Source: JAVBQO01 sp031548885
GTDB lineage: Bacteria > Patescibacteriota > Saccharimonadia > Saccharimonadales > Saccharimonadaceae
Length of the DNA stretch: 64,000 nt
Reading direction: 5' to 3'
Assembly: GCA_031548885.1 (NCBI GenBank)
Contig: JAVBQO010000001.1
Location: forward strand, 211,235-275,234
Numbering within the stretch: the stretch's first letter is position 1; each line of letters opens with the position of its first letter. This document shows, in pieces, positions 33,602-41,777 of the stretch. Both the position numbers and the translations under genes were made by a program. The notes under the pieces were generated by a model. It was not told where the DNA came from. It saw only the letters and a program-made list of their open reading frames with translations, and searched no databases.

Positions 33602-34293
33602 AGACTTCTTCTGCTTTCCCGTACCGTGCTTAGTAATTTATGCATGTCGGCGCATTCTTGCGGAAAGTTCCGCAGATCAAAGTGCAACGGCGACGGAACA
33701 GTTTGCTTCACGTCAATCGGCCGAGCGATATACAGGATGCACTGCGATAGCGGATAATCCGTCGGGGCAAGCGATCTTTTCTGGCTGGTGCAGTCCCTCC
33801 AGGACACTCTCTTTATCTTTAATTCTGCTGGCACCTCATCTTGCTTCTTGATCCCAAATTCTTGCTCGGATAATTTTCCAATGACTATATCACTCGGAGT
33901 CGAGCTATGCCTTTCCCAATAAAAGTCCTTGGATACTACATAATACCCGTCGTGCATGATTTCTATATATTCGTCTGATATTTTGGAAGTTTCAATGACA
34001 TCCGGATAGCTCTCGGTTCGTGCGAACTGAAAAAACGCTTTTGTATCAGAATAGATCTGATGATTTGGCCAAACAACCATCGGGTGCGATCCGATGCGCG
34101 GGCTGCTAGATAGCTCCAGCAAGCGCTCTTCATTAGTTAAGCGCTTATAGTAGTCGAGGCATGACTCGTACAATTCTCTGTAGGATTCATCTCCAAACAA
34201 ACGGTCGCGCCGCTTATTGACATCGGCTTCGTCCACTAGGTACTCGATAACTGATGAGAATTCATCAAAAACACCTGGATATTTCTCGCTCAT
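33598..34293 (-). CDS. Unknown protein, translationally coupled to trmD
   Basis: A 231-residue soluble protein with no membrane segment or signal peptide and no motif I recognise. It is rich in Ser, Glu and Tyr; a C-terminal RPIDVKQTVPSPLHF segment looks like a strand-rich domain. It overlaps trmD by ATGA. The nucleotide composition is more A/T-rich than the neighbours, codon use is less biased, and no TTTCGCA/TGCGAAA heptamer was found in its 696 bases, whereas neighbours carry several. Together these suggest recent acquisition. The start has TATAAT nine bases upstream, giving a leader of two or three bases. Confidence 0.7.
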   Translation of the reverse strand: MSEKYPGVFDEFSSVIEYLVDEADVNKRRDRLFGDESYRELYESCLDYYKRLTNEERLLELSSSPRIGSHPMVVWPNHQIYSDTKAFFQFARTESYPDVIETSKISDEYIEIMHDGYYVVSKDFYWERHSSTPSDIVIGKLSEQEFGIKKQDEVPAELKIKRVSWRDCTSQKRSLAPTDYPLSQCILYIARPIDVKQTVPSPLHFDLRNFPQECADMHKLLSTVRESRRSL

Positions 34294-34318
34294 TAGATAA
34301 TTATTATAGCATCAAATC

Positions 34319-34343
34319 AAAAAACCGCCCATCCCGGGCGGCT
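34319..34343 (-). terminator. Intrinsic terminator downstream of khpA
   Basis: Stem CCGCCC/GGGCGG (extended by A-T pairs) with a T run GGTTTTTTGATTTG on the minus strand. Confidence 0.8.
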
Positions 34344-34408
34344 TCTTGACACATATAAATCTCGCAACGTGTTTTGGTTTTTGGTTCTCGCAATCGAACT
34401 GTTAATGA

Positions 34409-34798
34409 TTATATATCAAGATCGTCTAAATCCGCAAGCTCTTCGCGGGTTTTTTTCGCCAAATCCGATTCGTTTTCCACAGTTTCAGATGGAGAATTGT
34501 CCACATCGTTGTCATCACGGCGCTGCGATGTTGGTTGTGCGCCATCAATTCGGTCGACATCAACGATTTTCAGGTTGTAACGCGCGTCGTTTTTCGTGCC
34601 CAGCGCCCGCAGCAAATTTCGCAAACTTTGCGCCGTGCTGCCGCGTTTGCCAATGACCCGCCCGATATCATCCGGATCCACCGTCAACTCCAGCAAAACG
34701 CCTTTTTCATCAATCGTGCGGTCGATTTTGACAGCATCGGGATTTCCAACCAGTTGTTTGACAATATACTCAATAAATTGTTGGTCGATCGTCGACAT
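34409..34798 (-). CDS. khpA: KH-domain RNA-binding protein KhpA
   Basis: A 129-residue protein; the first 75 residues are the single KH domain of KhpA (YlqC) with the IGRVIGKRGSTAQ loop that binds single-stranded RNA. The last 45 residues form an acidic, Asp/Glu-rich tail not found in typical KhpA (about 75-80 residues), so this is an extended version. KhpA works with KhpB in RNA metabolism and cell-division control in Gram-positives. The start has a GGAGGGG site. Its classic neighbours rpsP and trmD are nearby. Confidence 0.92.
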   Translation of the reverse strand: MSTIDQQFIEYIVKQLVGNPDAVKIDRTIDEKGVLLELTVDPDDIGRVIGKRGSTAQSLRNLLRALGTKNDARYNLKIVDVDRIDGAQPTSQRRDDNDVDNSPSETVENESDLAKKTREELADLDDLDI

Positions 34799-34854
34799 TA
34801 CAGCCCCTCCTCTATTACTCTTCTATTGTAGCATAAGCGTGGTTTTCGCAAAGG

Positions 34855-34882
34855 AAAACTCGCCTGGATTTAGGCGAGTTTT
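34855..34882 (-). terminator. Intrinsic terminator of the small coiled-coil gene
   Basis: Perfect ten-base-pair stem AAAACTCGCC/GGCGAGTTTT with an eight-base loop; works in both directions. Confidence 0.75.
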
Positions 34883-34896
34883 GGTCACGATAATTT

Positions 34897-35133
34897 TCAA
34901 ACAGCTTTTTTCTCGAGTTTTGTGATGCGTGTTTCGTGATTGGATAGTTCGCCAGAGATATCTACTATCGCAGCCCGAATCGCCGGGATTTGTTCAGTCA
35001 ACTCTTCGACATGCTCCAATCGAGCACCTATATCTGTCATTTGACCTTGCATGCTGCTCATAGCTTCGGCCTGACGCTCAAACTGATCGTCAATGTGCTC
35101 CATAAATATATCGAGTTTCTCTTCCAAAGTCAT
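34897..35133 (-). CDS. Small coiled-coil protein, unknown
   Basis: A 78-residue protein, almost entirely heptad-like helix (MEHIDDQFERQAEAMSSMQ, then LEHVEELTEQIPAI), so probably an oligomerising coiled coil. The ATG at 35133 sits six bases after a perfect TATAAT. The gene is a transcription unit of its own, with a terminator on each side, placed between rpsP and khpA where other bacteria have nothing or rimM. Function unknown; it resembles the helical tails of phage-type or adhesion proteins only in composition. Confidence 0.65.
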   Translation of the reverse strand: MTLEEKLDIFMEHIDDQFERQAEAMSSMQGQMTDIGARLEHVEELTEQIPAIRAAIVDISGELSNHETRITKLEKKAV

Positions 35134-35139
35134 GCGTCC

Positions 35140-35177
35140 ATTATACACAAAAACTCGCCGACAATGCAACGAGTTTT
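35140..35177 (-). promoter_or_regulatory. rpsP terminator fused to the -10 box of the next gene
   Basis: Stem AAAACTCG/CGAGTTTT (35150-35157 with 35170-35177) ends rpsP transcription; its T run TTTTTGTG is followed at once by TATAAT (35145-35140), six bases and ATG. TTGCAT (35169-35164) inside the hairpin loop is a possible -35 with 18-base spacing. The hairpin DNA thus doubles as promoter DNA. Confidence 0.6.
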
Positions 35178-35195
35178 GGTTTCGCGAACGAACTT

Positions 35196-35576
35196 TTACG
35201 CTTCAGTTGATTCTTCGGCTTTCGTCTCGGTTTCAACTGGTTCAACCGGCGCTGCTTCTTTCGGTTGGTTTTTGCGCAGTTTTTCTGGGTTGCGAGTCGA
35301 CTTTTTCTTGTCGCCGGCGCTGACTTTGACCCAATTTGGCAACTTGATTTTGTCCTGAACCAACAATTTGACCACACGCGGCGTTGGTTGTGCGCCGTTG
35401 CTCAAATACTTTTCGACCAGCTCGTGATCCAATTTATATTCTTTGGTGTGCGGATTGTACGAGCCGACATAGGCGACGACGCGACCGCTGGACGGGTGGC
35501 GCTGTGATTCCTGGACGGCAACACGATAAACGGGGTACGCTTTGCGGCCGACGCGTTGCAAACGAATTGCTAACAT
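35196..35576 (-). CDS. rpsP: 30S ribosomal protein S16
   Basis: A 126-residue bS16, an early-assembling small-subunit protein. The first 75 residues carry the family core (MLAIRLQRVGRKAYPVYRV, then QPTPRVVKLL); the remaining 50 are a Lys- then Glu-rich extension beyond the usual 80-90 residue length, a feature seen in several CPR and actinobacterial S16 proteins. AAGGAG precedes the ATG at 35576. It lies 52 bases downstream of RNase III on the same strand. Confidence 0.96.
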   Translation of the reverse strand: MLAIRLQRVGRKAYPVYRVAVQESQRHPSSGRVVAYVGSYNPHTKEYKLDHELVEKYLSNGAQPTPRVVKLLVQDKIKLPNWVKVSAGDKKKSTRNPEKLRKNQPKEAAPVEPVETETKAEESTEA

Positions 35577-35628
35577 TAAAATTTTTCTCCTTAGATTTCT
35601 GACGGTAATCTTGGTCGATTGTACCAGA

Positions 35629-36369
35629 TCAATCGGTTTTTCGCAATGGTTTCGTCGATTTTGCCGACATTTCCTGGTATTTCGCCAAAGCTTGTTTTGC
35701 CGCTTCCTGCTGTGCCATTTGCTTCGACGAACCCTGGCCGCGCCCCATCAAACGATCGTTGACGAACGCGCCGACCGCGAAAATCTTGTCGTGATCCGGA
35801 CCGTCCTCCGACAAAACCCGATATTGCGGCGTCTGGTTGTCGATGCGCTGCGAAACTTCCTGCAGATGCGATTTCGGATCGCGCCAACTACCTTCGTCCA
35901 GAATCTGATCCAATTTGTACAAAATATTTTTCGCAATGAATTCCGCCGCCACGTCGTAGCCTTTGTCGAGATAGATCGCCCCGGTCAAAGCCTCGAACGC
36001 GTTGGCCAAAATCTGTTGTCTGGCCCGATCAGAACCGTGCTTTTCGCCGCGCGACATGCGAATCAACGGCTCGTAGCCAAGTTTCGCGCCAGCCTCGCCG
36101 ATCGATTCGGTGCGCACCAACGACGATCGCCACGAAGTCAAAATGCCTTCCGGCTCGCTGTAATTCAGAAACAAAAACCGCGTGGCGACCAATTCCAGAA
36201 CCGCATCGCCCAAAAATTCCAATCGTTCATTGTGTTCGCGAGCCGATTTCTTGTGCTCGTTCATGTAGCTACGATGCGTGAAAGCCGTCACCAACAGATC
36301 AATATCATCAAATTCAAAACCCAACTTTTCGCGCGCAAAATCCTGATACGGCGTCGTGTCGATACCCAT
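35629..36369 (-). CDS. rnc: Ribonuclease III
   Basis: A 246-residue double-stranded-RNA endonuclease for rRNA and mRNA processing. The catalytic signature HNERLEFLGDAVL is at about 46-58, the second acidic site in ALTGAIYLDKGYD further on, and a C-terminal dsRNA-binding domain (about 165-240) ends with QMAQQEAAKQAL. The start overlaps the Nudix stop (TAATG). It is part of the rpmF-nusB-Nudix-rnc run. Confidence 0.97.
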   Translation of the reverse strand: MGIDTTPYQDFAREKLGFEFDDIDLLVTAFTHRSYMNEHKKSAREHNERLEFLGDAVLELVATRFLFLNYSEPEGILTSWRSSLVRTESIGEAGAKLGYEPLIRMSRGEKHGSDRARQQILANAFEALTGAIYLDKGYDVAAEFIAKNILYKLDQILDEGSWRDPKSHLQEVSQRIDNQTPQYRVLSEDGPDHDKIFAVGAFVNDRLMGRGQGSSKQMAQQEAAKQALAKYQEMSAKSTKPLRKTD

Positions 36370-36869
36370 TATCGAATGTCTCCGCGCTGACGCAAACGTT
36401 TTTTGGCTAGCAGCATCAATTTGCCGATGTCTTCGTATTCGATGGCGTCCAGCGCGTCATTGAATTTGAACCATTTTATGCCGTTCATCCATTCTTCCTT
36501 TTTGATTTTGTTGGTGTCGCCCAGCGCATGCACCAGATAAATTTGCGTCGTCATCAACACCAACGTGTTCATGCGGCGATAGCGAAAGTGAATTTTGCCC
36601 AACCAACAAATCACTTCAACTTCGTGCACACCGGCTTCTTCGCCGATTTCGCGGATGGCGGTTTCCTGGGCGGTTTCGCCCTCCTCGATGTGGCCTTTTG
36701 GAATCGTCCATCGATCTTTGCTGTCTTGGATCAATAGCACTTCCAAATTGCCAGATTTGGTAAAGCGATAAATAATTCCGCCGGCAGTCGGTTCGCGAAC
36801 GACCTCTTGGATTGAGGGTTTTTCGCGTTTGAAATATTTCGTGAATTTATCAAACTTTGGTGCTGGCAT
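36369..36869 (-). CDS. Nudix hydrolase (Ap4A/NTP type)
   Basis: A 166-residue Nudix protein with a textbook box, G-H-I-E-E-G-E-T-A-Q-E-T then A-I-R-E-I-G-E-E-A-G. The preceding WTIPKGHI is typical of Ap4A and NTP pyrophosphohydrolases. The ATG at 36869 is chosen for a spacing of about seven bases from the AGGAG site; GTG and ATG codons just upstream are alternatives. It overlaps the nusB stop by about 20 bases and the rnc start by one, so it is inside an RNA-processing operon. Confidence 0.92.
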   Translation of the reverse strand: MPAPKFDKFTKYFKREKPSIQEVVREPTAGGIIYRFTKSGNLEVLLIQDSKDRWTIPKGHIEEGETAQETAIREIGEEAGVHEVEVICWLGKIHFRYRRMNTLVLMTTQIYLVHALGDTNKIKKEEWMNGIKWFKFNDALDAIEYEDIGKLMLLAKKRLRQRGDIR

Positions 36870-37308
36870 CATCACTCTCCTGACTCATCTGGCGATAAAC
36901 CGTTCCCAGCACGCCGTTGACGAATTTAGAAGAGTTTTCCGAACCGAATGATTTGGCAAGTTCGACAGCTTCGTTGATCACGACTTTCGGCGGCACAATG
37001 TCGGCAAAATTCTGTAATTCGTACACCGCCATTCGCAAAATCGTGCGGTCGACGCCGGCGATTTGCGAAATCGGCCAATCGGGCGCCACCGGTTGAATTA
37101 CAGCATCAAGTTCCGCAGCATCCGCCGCTACGCCATCGACGAGCTTTTTGACGAAATCTTTGTCTTCGACGGCTTTTTGATATCGTTCTAGATTTCGGCC
37201 CAAAACTTCGTCTAGTGTGACGGTTGTGTCGTCGCTGCCTTTACGAAAATCGTACTCGTACAGCGTCTGTAATGCAATAATTCTACCGAGGTGACGGTTA
37301 CTTGCCAT
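36850..37308 (-). CDS. nusB: Transcription antitermination factor NusB
   Basis: A 152-residue all-helical NusB, which binds the boxA RNA element with S10 and promotes antitermination in rRNA operons. The N-terminal RIIALQTLYEYDF and the C-terminal DRTILRMAVYEL, VVINEAVELAKSFGS and KFVNGVLGTV blocks are diagnostic. It starts 25 bases after rpmF ends and overlaps the downstream Nudix gene. Confidence 0.95.
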   Translation of the reverse strand: MASNRHLGRIIALQTLYEYDFRKGSDDTTVTLDEVLGRNLERYQKAVEDKDFVKKLVDGVAADAAELDAVIQPVAPDWPISQIAGVDRTILRMAVYELQNFADIVPPKVVINEAVELAKSFGSENSSKFVNGVLGTVYRQMSQESDDASTKV

Positions 37309-37333
37309 GGTTTAGAAAACCCCTATTTTTATA

Positions 37334-37480
37334 TTATGCGGCTTTTTTGCCAGTTTCTCTTTTGGTGGTTTGAACTTTGACCGGTGATTTTCCGTTCACG
37401 ACACGCGCCAATTTCAATTTCAAGTGGCTGCGCCGCAAACCCGTTTTGCGTGGGCTGGATTGTTTCTTTGGCTTACCCAT
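37334..37480 (-). CDS. rpmF: 50S ribosomal protein L32
   Basis: A 48-residue basic protein: starts MGKPKKQSSPRKTGLRRSHL, matching the bL32 pattern (M-x-x-P-K-K ... R-R-S-H). The zinc-binding Cys residues found in many L32 proteins are absent, as in the C-minus paralogues. The ATG at 37480 has an AAGGAGAA site. It is the first gene of the rpmF-nusB-Nudix-rnc operon, read from a TTGCGA/TATAAT promoter. Confidence 0.9.
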   Translation of the reverse strand: MGKPKKQSSPRKTGLRRSHLKLKLARVVNGKSPVKVQTTKRETGKKAA

Positions 37481-37520
37481 TGCTTCTCCTTTGGTTTATA
37501 TTATTTCACAGTCACATGAC

Positions 37521-37549
37521 ATTATAGCCAAAAATATTGTTTTTCGCAA
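37521..37549 (-). promoter_or_regulatory. rpmF operon promoter
   Basis: On the minus strand TTGCGA (37549-37544), exactly 17 bases, TATAAT (37526-37521). The -35 is part of a TTGCGAAAA dispersed motif. Leader about 35 bases with a normal ribosome site. Confidence 0.7.
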
Positions 37550-37556
37550 CAAAGTA

Positions 37557-37585
37557 TTGACTTATCATTGTGGTTGTGGTAATAT
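37557..37585 (+). promoter_or_regulatory. Promoter of the 37615 gene
   Basis: TTGACT (37557-37562), 17 bases, TAATAT (37580-37585). Back to back with the rpmF promoter. Confidence 0.55.
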
Positions 37586-37614
37586 GATTGCATTCTAATA
37601 TAGGATATTGAATT

Positions 37615-38106
37615 ATGAATAATCCACCCATCATTACCGTACACGGACGCGGACACGAGCCCGTTGAACGTCACAACTCTCGGCCACACTATAGTATGCG
37701 CCGATTAGCTGTTGGTGTCATCGGTGTCACGCTTTTGGTTGGGGCCGTAAAAGAAGCGCCTGCATTTTTCAACCAGCTTACCACCGATGACCGCGGTACC
37801 GAACAAACTCAAACATACCACGACGGCGATGTCACTGTGCTGGACGGAGCAAACCTTCGAACCAGCCCGCACACGGTCAGCAATAGTCAGGAACCGAATG
37901 TTTGCGCAGTTCCAAAGAATGATCTGTACCTGTCCCCCGACGTGATCAGCTATCACGGAACTGACGAGAACGGTGCATGGTACGAGATTAATGACCCGGC
38001 GAGCACCCTAGCAGGAACCGGCTGCTCCTACGAGACCAACGTCTACATCAACCAGCAGGGCATCAGACCCGACACAGAATCAATCATTGCAGCGAACAAC
38101 GAATAG
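37615..38106 (+). CDS. Membrane-anchored SH3-like domain protein
   Basis: A 163-residue protein with a short cytoplasmic N-terminus, one hydrophobic segment (about 29-50) and an external domain in which VLDGANLRTSP and NGAWYEI resemble the bacterial SH3 (SH3b) fold that binds peptidoglycan or peptides. Two Cys residues could form a disulfide. No TTTCGCA motif was seen in the gene. It is convergent with leuS, whose stop follows at once. Confidence 0.6.
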   Translation: MNNPPIITVHGRGHEPVERHNSRPHYSMRRLAVGVIGVTLLVGAVKEAPAFFNQLTTDDRGTEQTQTYHDGDVTVLDGANLRTSPHTVSNSQEPNVCAVPKNDLYLSPDVISYHGTDENGAWYEINDPASTLAGTGCSYETNVYINQQGIRPDTESIIAANNE

Positions 38107-40557
38107 CTACTTGACCACAATATTCAATATCCGCCCCGGCACGTAAATCACGCGTGCCGGTTTTTGGTCGCCGACGAAGTTTCGCACGTTTTCGATTGCC
38201 AAACCGGCTGATTTGACGTCGTTTTCGGTGGCGGTTTTCGCAACCACGATTTCGCCGCGCAGTTTGCCATTAACCTGAACCGCGATCGTCATTTCGTCGC
38301 ATTCGATATACTGCTCGTTCCACGACGGCCAATCACTAGTGTGAATCGACGTTTCGTTTCGCAGGCCTTCGCGCCAAATTTCCTCAGCCATGTGCGGCGC
38401 AAACGGCGCAATTAGCTGAGTAAGTTTCGCGACGCTTTCCCGCCAGGTTTCTCCGCCGCCAATCTGTAATTTTGTCAAGTCATTCACCGATTCCATCAAT
38501 GCTGCAATCGCAGTGTTGAACTGCAATTTCGTGACGTCGTCACTGACTTTTTTGATAGTTTTGTTGACGATTCGCAGGACTTTTTCGTCGTCATTCGTGT
38601 CGTGATTTTCACTTTCGCAGATTTCCTGCGTCAAATTCCAAAATCGTCCCAGAAATCGATAAACTCCCGCCAAACCGGATTCGCTCCATGGTGTCGATTG
38701 GTCGAATGGTGCCAAAAACAACACGATCATGCGCAGCGCGTCCGCGCCGTAGCCGCTGTCAATCACTTCGTCCGGGCTGATTCCGTTGCCTTTTGATTTG
38801 CTGATTTTTTGACCGTCTTCTGCCAGCAACATGCCCTGATTTCGCAGTGCCTGAAACGGCTCGCCAAAGCTGATCAACCCGGCGTCCTGCATGACTTTTG
38901 TCCACATCCGCGCGTACAACAAATGCATCACGGCGTGTTCGGCGCCGCCAACGTACATGTCGACTGGCAACCATTTGTCCGCCAAAACTTTCGCAAACGG
39001 TTTTTCGGCATTTTTCGGGTCAGCAAATCGCAGAAAGTACCACGATGAACAGGCAAATCCGTCCATCGTATCAGTTTCGCGCGTGGCCGGACCACCGCAT
39101 TTTGGACAAGTTGTATCCACCCAGTCGGTGTTTTTGGCCAGCGGCGATTTGCCGTTACCCGTCGGCGCGTAATCTTCCATCGGCGGCAATTCCAGCGGCA
39201 ATTGATCATCTGGGATCGCAACCGTACCGTCCTTTTCGCAAAACACAATCGGAATCGGCGCACCCCAGTAGCGTTGTCGCGAAATCAGCCAGTCGCGCAT
39301 TTTGTAGTTGGTTTTCGCGCGGCCAACGCCTTGATTTTCGAGCCACGCTACGATTTGTTCGCGTGCATCGGACGACAGCGTGTCGTTGAACGCGCCGGAA
39401 TTGACCAAGTTTCCTTCGCCGGCGTAGCAAACGCCGTTTTCGCAACCCGGTTCGGTAGCGTTTTCCGGCTGGTCGATTACGGTCACGATCGGCAAATCGT
39501 ACTTTTTCGCAAACGCGTAGTCGCGCTCGTCGTGCGCCGGCACCGCCATGATCGCGCCCGTGCCATAACCCCACAAAACGTAATCGGCGATCCAAATCGG
39601 GATTTTTTTACCGTTGACCGGATTGATTGCAAACGCGCCAGTGAAAACGCCGGTCTTTTCGCGATCTTCGTCTTGACGTTCGATGTCAGTTTTCGCAGCT
39701 GCGCCAGCAACGTATTCATCGACGTTTTCGCGTTGTTTCGCCGTCGTGATTTTCGCCACCAACGGATGTTCCGGCGCTAGAACCATGAATGTGGCGCCAA
39801 ATAGCGTGTCGGGGCGAGTTGTAAAAACAGTGATTTTCTCGCTGGAATTTTCGATTACGAAATCGACCTCGGCACCCAAACTTTTCCCAATCCAGTTTTT
39901 CTGCATCGTTTTGATGCCATCTGGCCAATCCAAATCGTCCAAATCCGCGGCCAATCGATCGGCATAATCAGTGATTTTGAAATACCACTGCTTCAATTCT
40001 TTTTTCGTGACGCGTGCGCCACATCGTTCGCAATGCCCATTAACAACTTGCTCGTTCGCCAGAACCGTTTTGTCGGCCGGGCACCAAAATTGCGCAGCCT
40101 TTTTCTGATATGCCAGACCGCGTTCGAACAATAATTTGAAAAACCACTGCGTCCATCGGTAATAGTCCGGATCGGTCGAGCTAAATTCGCGGGTCCAATC
40201 ATATGAAATGCCGAGTTTTTGAAACTGCTTTTTGAAATTCGCCTCGTTTTCGGGAACGGAAATTTGCGGCGAAATGCCGGTTTTGATTGCGTAATTTTCC
40301 GCCGGCAAACCAAAGCTATCCCAACCCATCGGGTGCAAAACTTCGTAGCCAGCCATGCGACGAAATCGCGCGATTACGTCGGTAATCGAATAATTTCGCG
40401 CGTGACCGAGGTGCAAACCTTTGGCGGACGGATATGGGAAAAAGTCCAAAACGTAATATTTCGGCTTGTCCGAATTATCATTGGCAACATAAATCTGTTC
40501 GTTATCCCAAATTTTTTGCCATTTTGATTCAATTTCAGACGGATTATAGCGTTTCAT
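38107..40557 (-). CDS. leuS: Leucyl-tRNA synthetase
   Basis: An 816-residue class I synthetase charging tRNA-Leu. The HIGH motif is HLGH at 49-52, a zinc knuckle with CPADK and CERCG follows around 160-180, the CP1 editing domain is present (about 225-420) and KMSKS appears as KISKS. The C-terminal anticodon-binding and small tail domains complete it. TATAAT lies nine bases before the ATG at 40557, giving a leader of about two bases and no ribosome site. Confidence 0.97.
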   Translation of the reverse strand: MKRYNPSEIESKWQKIWDNEQIYVANDNSDKPKYYVLDFFPYPSAKGLHLGHARNYSITDVIARFRRMAGYEVLHPMGWDSFGLPAENYAIKTGISPQISVPENEANFKKQFQKLGISYDWTREFSSTDPDYYRWTQWFFKLLFERGLAYQKKAAQFWCPADKTVLANEQVVNGHCERCGARVTKKELKQWYFKITDYADRLAADLDDLDWPDGIKTMQKNWIGKSLGAEVDFVIENSSEKITVFTTRPDTLFGATFMVLAPEHPLVAKITTAKQRENVDEYVAGAAAKTDIERQDEDREKTGVFTGAFAINPVNGKKIPIWIADYVLWGYGTGAIMAVPAHDERDYAFAKKYDLPIVTVIDQPENATEPGCENGVCYAGEGNLVNSGAFNDTLSSDAREQIVAWLENQGVGRAKTNYKMRDWLISRQRYWGAPIPIVFCEKDGTVAIPDDQLPLELPPMEDYAPTGNGKSPLAKNTDWVDTTCPKCGGPATRETDTMDGFACSSWYFLRFADPKNAEKPFAKVLADKWLPVDMYVGGAEHAVMHLLYARMWTKVMQDAGLISFGEPFQALRNQGMLLAEDGQKISKSKGNGISPDEVIDSGYGADALRMIVLFLAPFDQSTPWSESGLAGVYRFLGRFWNLTQEICESENHDTNDDEKVLRIVNKTIKKVSDDVTKLQFNTAIAALMESVNDLTKLQIGGGETWRESVAKLTQLIAPFAPHMAEEIWREGLRNETSIHTSDWPSWNEQYIECDEMTIAVQVNGKLRGEIVVAKTATENDVKSAGLAIENVRNFVGDQKPARVIYVPGRILNIVVK

Positions 40558-40585
40558 AACCTATAGATTATACCACGCTACGCCG

Positions 40586-41776
40586 TTAATTTAACTGGAG
40601 ATTTGTCGGGGCTATCGAGCCGCCATACAATTCGGTTACCAGTTCCTGGATGGTAACCGAGTCGGCCGGAATGTTGACTTTGCCATCGATGTCAAACGCG
40701 AATTCAAAATCAGCGGTAAGCGCCGCTTCGTCATCGCTCATTTCGAAAAGCACGCGAACCGGTTCGTGAGTTTTGGTGTTGACCCAAATCGACAATTTCG
40801 GCTGCGGCATGTCATCCATGGACGTCGAAATGTCACCCGAGCTTACTTCGGTTAGGTCGGTCAAATCGTTGCTACATTTCATCAGTGATTGGTAGAAAGC
40901 CGTTTCTTTCATGGCGCCGGCCAAGTTTTCGGACTTTACTTTGTCGCTGTCAAACGTTATGTCATAACGATAAGCCGGGCTGCCAGCCACGTCTTCTTTG
41001 CCGACGCGCTCGGCGGAAATCACGCCAGAATCCATGACGATGTCGTAAAATTCGTGGACCTGGTCTTTGTTATTGGCGAAATTATACAGAGCGTCAGTCA
41101 AACACGTCGTTGTCGCATCCGTACCGGACTCGCTGGTTATTCCCTCTAAATCACTAGTTGAAATCTTGATCCAGCGATCGGAATATCGTTCGAAAAATTC
41201 CTGAGCCTCTGGTGTGCTGTCGTCGCCGAGCGCCACATCAGTGATTTCGGACAAATTGTCAATTTTCAGGTACAACGTGTCGTTCGCCGCGATGACCGAA
41301 CCTTTGACTGTTATACTGTCGCCAGAACCGCTGTCATATTGTCCAACAACATTCAACGCGGCGGTGCTTTTGGTTGATTCGGCATCGAAGTTTATACTCA
41401 ATTTCATGCCTTCTGGCAGCGACGAGCTGGATTTGGCGACGAAGTTTATGTCGCCTTTTACGGCAACCGCTTCGGCGGTCCGGACTTTTTCAATCGCATC
41501 GTGACCGATTTTGCGATCGCTGCTTTGCCACATAAAATACCAAATCGCTAGCGCCACACCGCCGATGACTAGCAAACCAACAACTATTGACAGTACGATT
41601 GTCAAAATTTTTCGCTTCTTTTTCTGGGACTGTTCAGGTGTTCGCGAAGTCGCCAATTGTTCAGCGCCCGACGCATTGGTGTTGCGAGGTACGGCAGGCC
41701 TGATTTGTGGTTCGGTTTTCGCCGGTGTCGAAACTGGTTCTGTACTGCGGGATTTTGGGTTGTTTTGGTCGTCCAT
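40586..41776 (-). CDS. Membrane-anchored extracellular protein, unknown
   Basis: A 396-residue protein: a Pro/Ser/Thr-rich cytoplasmic tail (about 1-52), one membrane segment (about 56-80) and a long external domain rich in Ser, Asp and Thr. The domain has the alternating-strand look of LppX/LprG-like lipid-binding or DUF-type folds common in Saccharibacteria and actinobacteria, but I see no firm signature. Two Cys residues (in TTTCLTDAL and LMKCSND) may pair. It follows the MurF-like gene by one base and is probably co-transcribed. Confidence 0.75.
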   Translation of the reverse strand: MDDQNNPKSRSTEPVSTPAKTEPQIRPAVPRNTNASGAEQLATSRTPEQSQKKKRKILTIVLSIVVGLLVIGGVALAIWYFMWQSSDRKIGHDAIEKVRTAEAVAVKGDINFVAKSSSSLPEGMKLSINFDAESTKSTAALNVVGQYDSGSGDSITVKGSVIAANDTLYLKIDNLSEITDVALGDDSTPEAQEFFERYSDRWIKISTSDLEGITSESGTDATTTCLTDALYNFANNKDQVHEFYDIVMDSGVISAERVGKEDVAGSPAYRYDITFDSDKVKSENLAGAMKETAFYQSLMKCSNDLTDLTEVSSGDISTSMDDMPQPKLSIWVNTKTHEPVRVLFEMSDDEAALTADFEFAFDIDGKVNIPADSVTIQELVTELYGGSIAPTNLQLN

Positions 41777-41777
41777 T

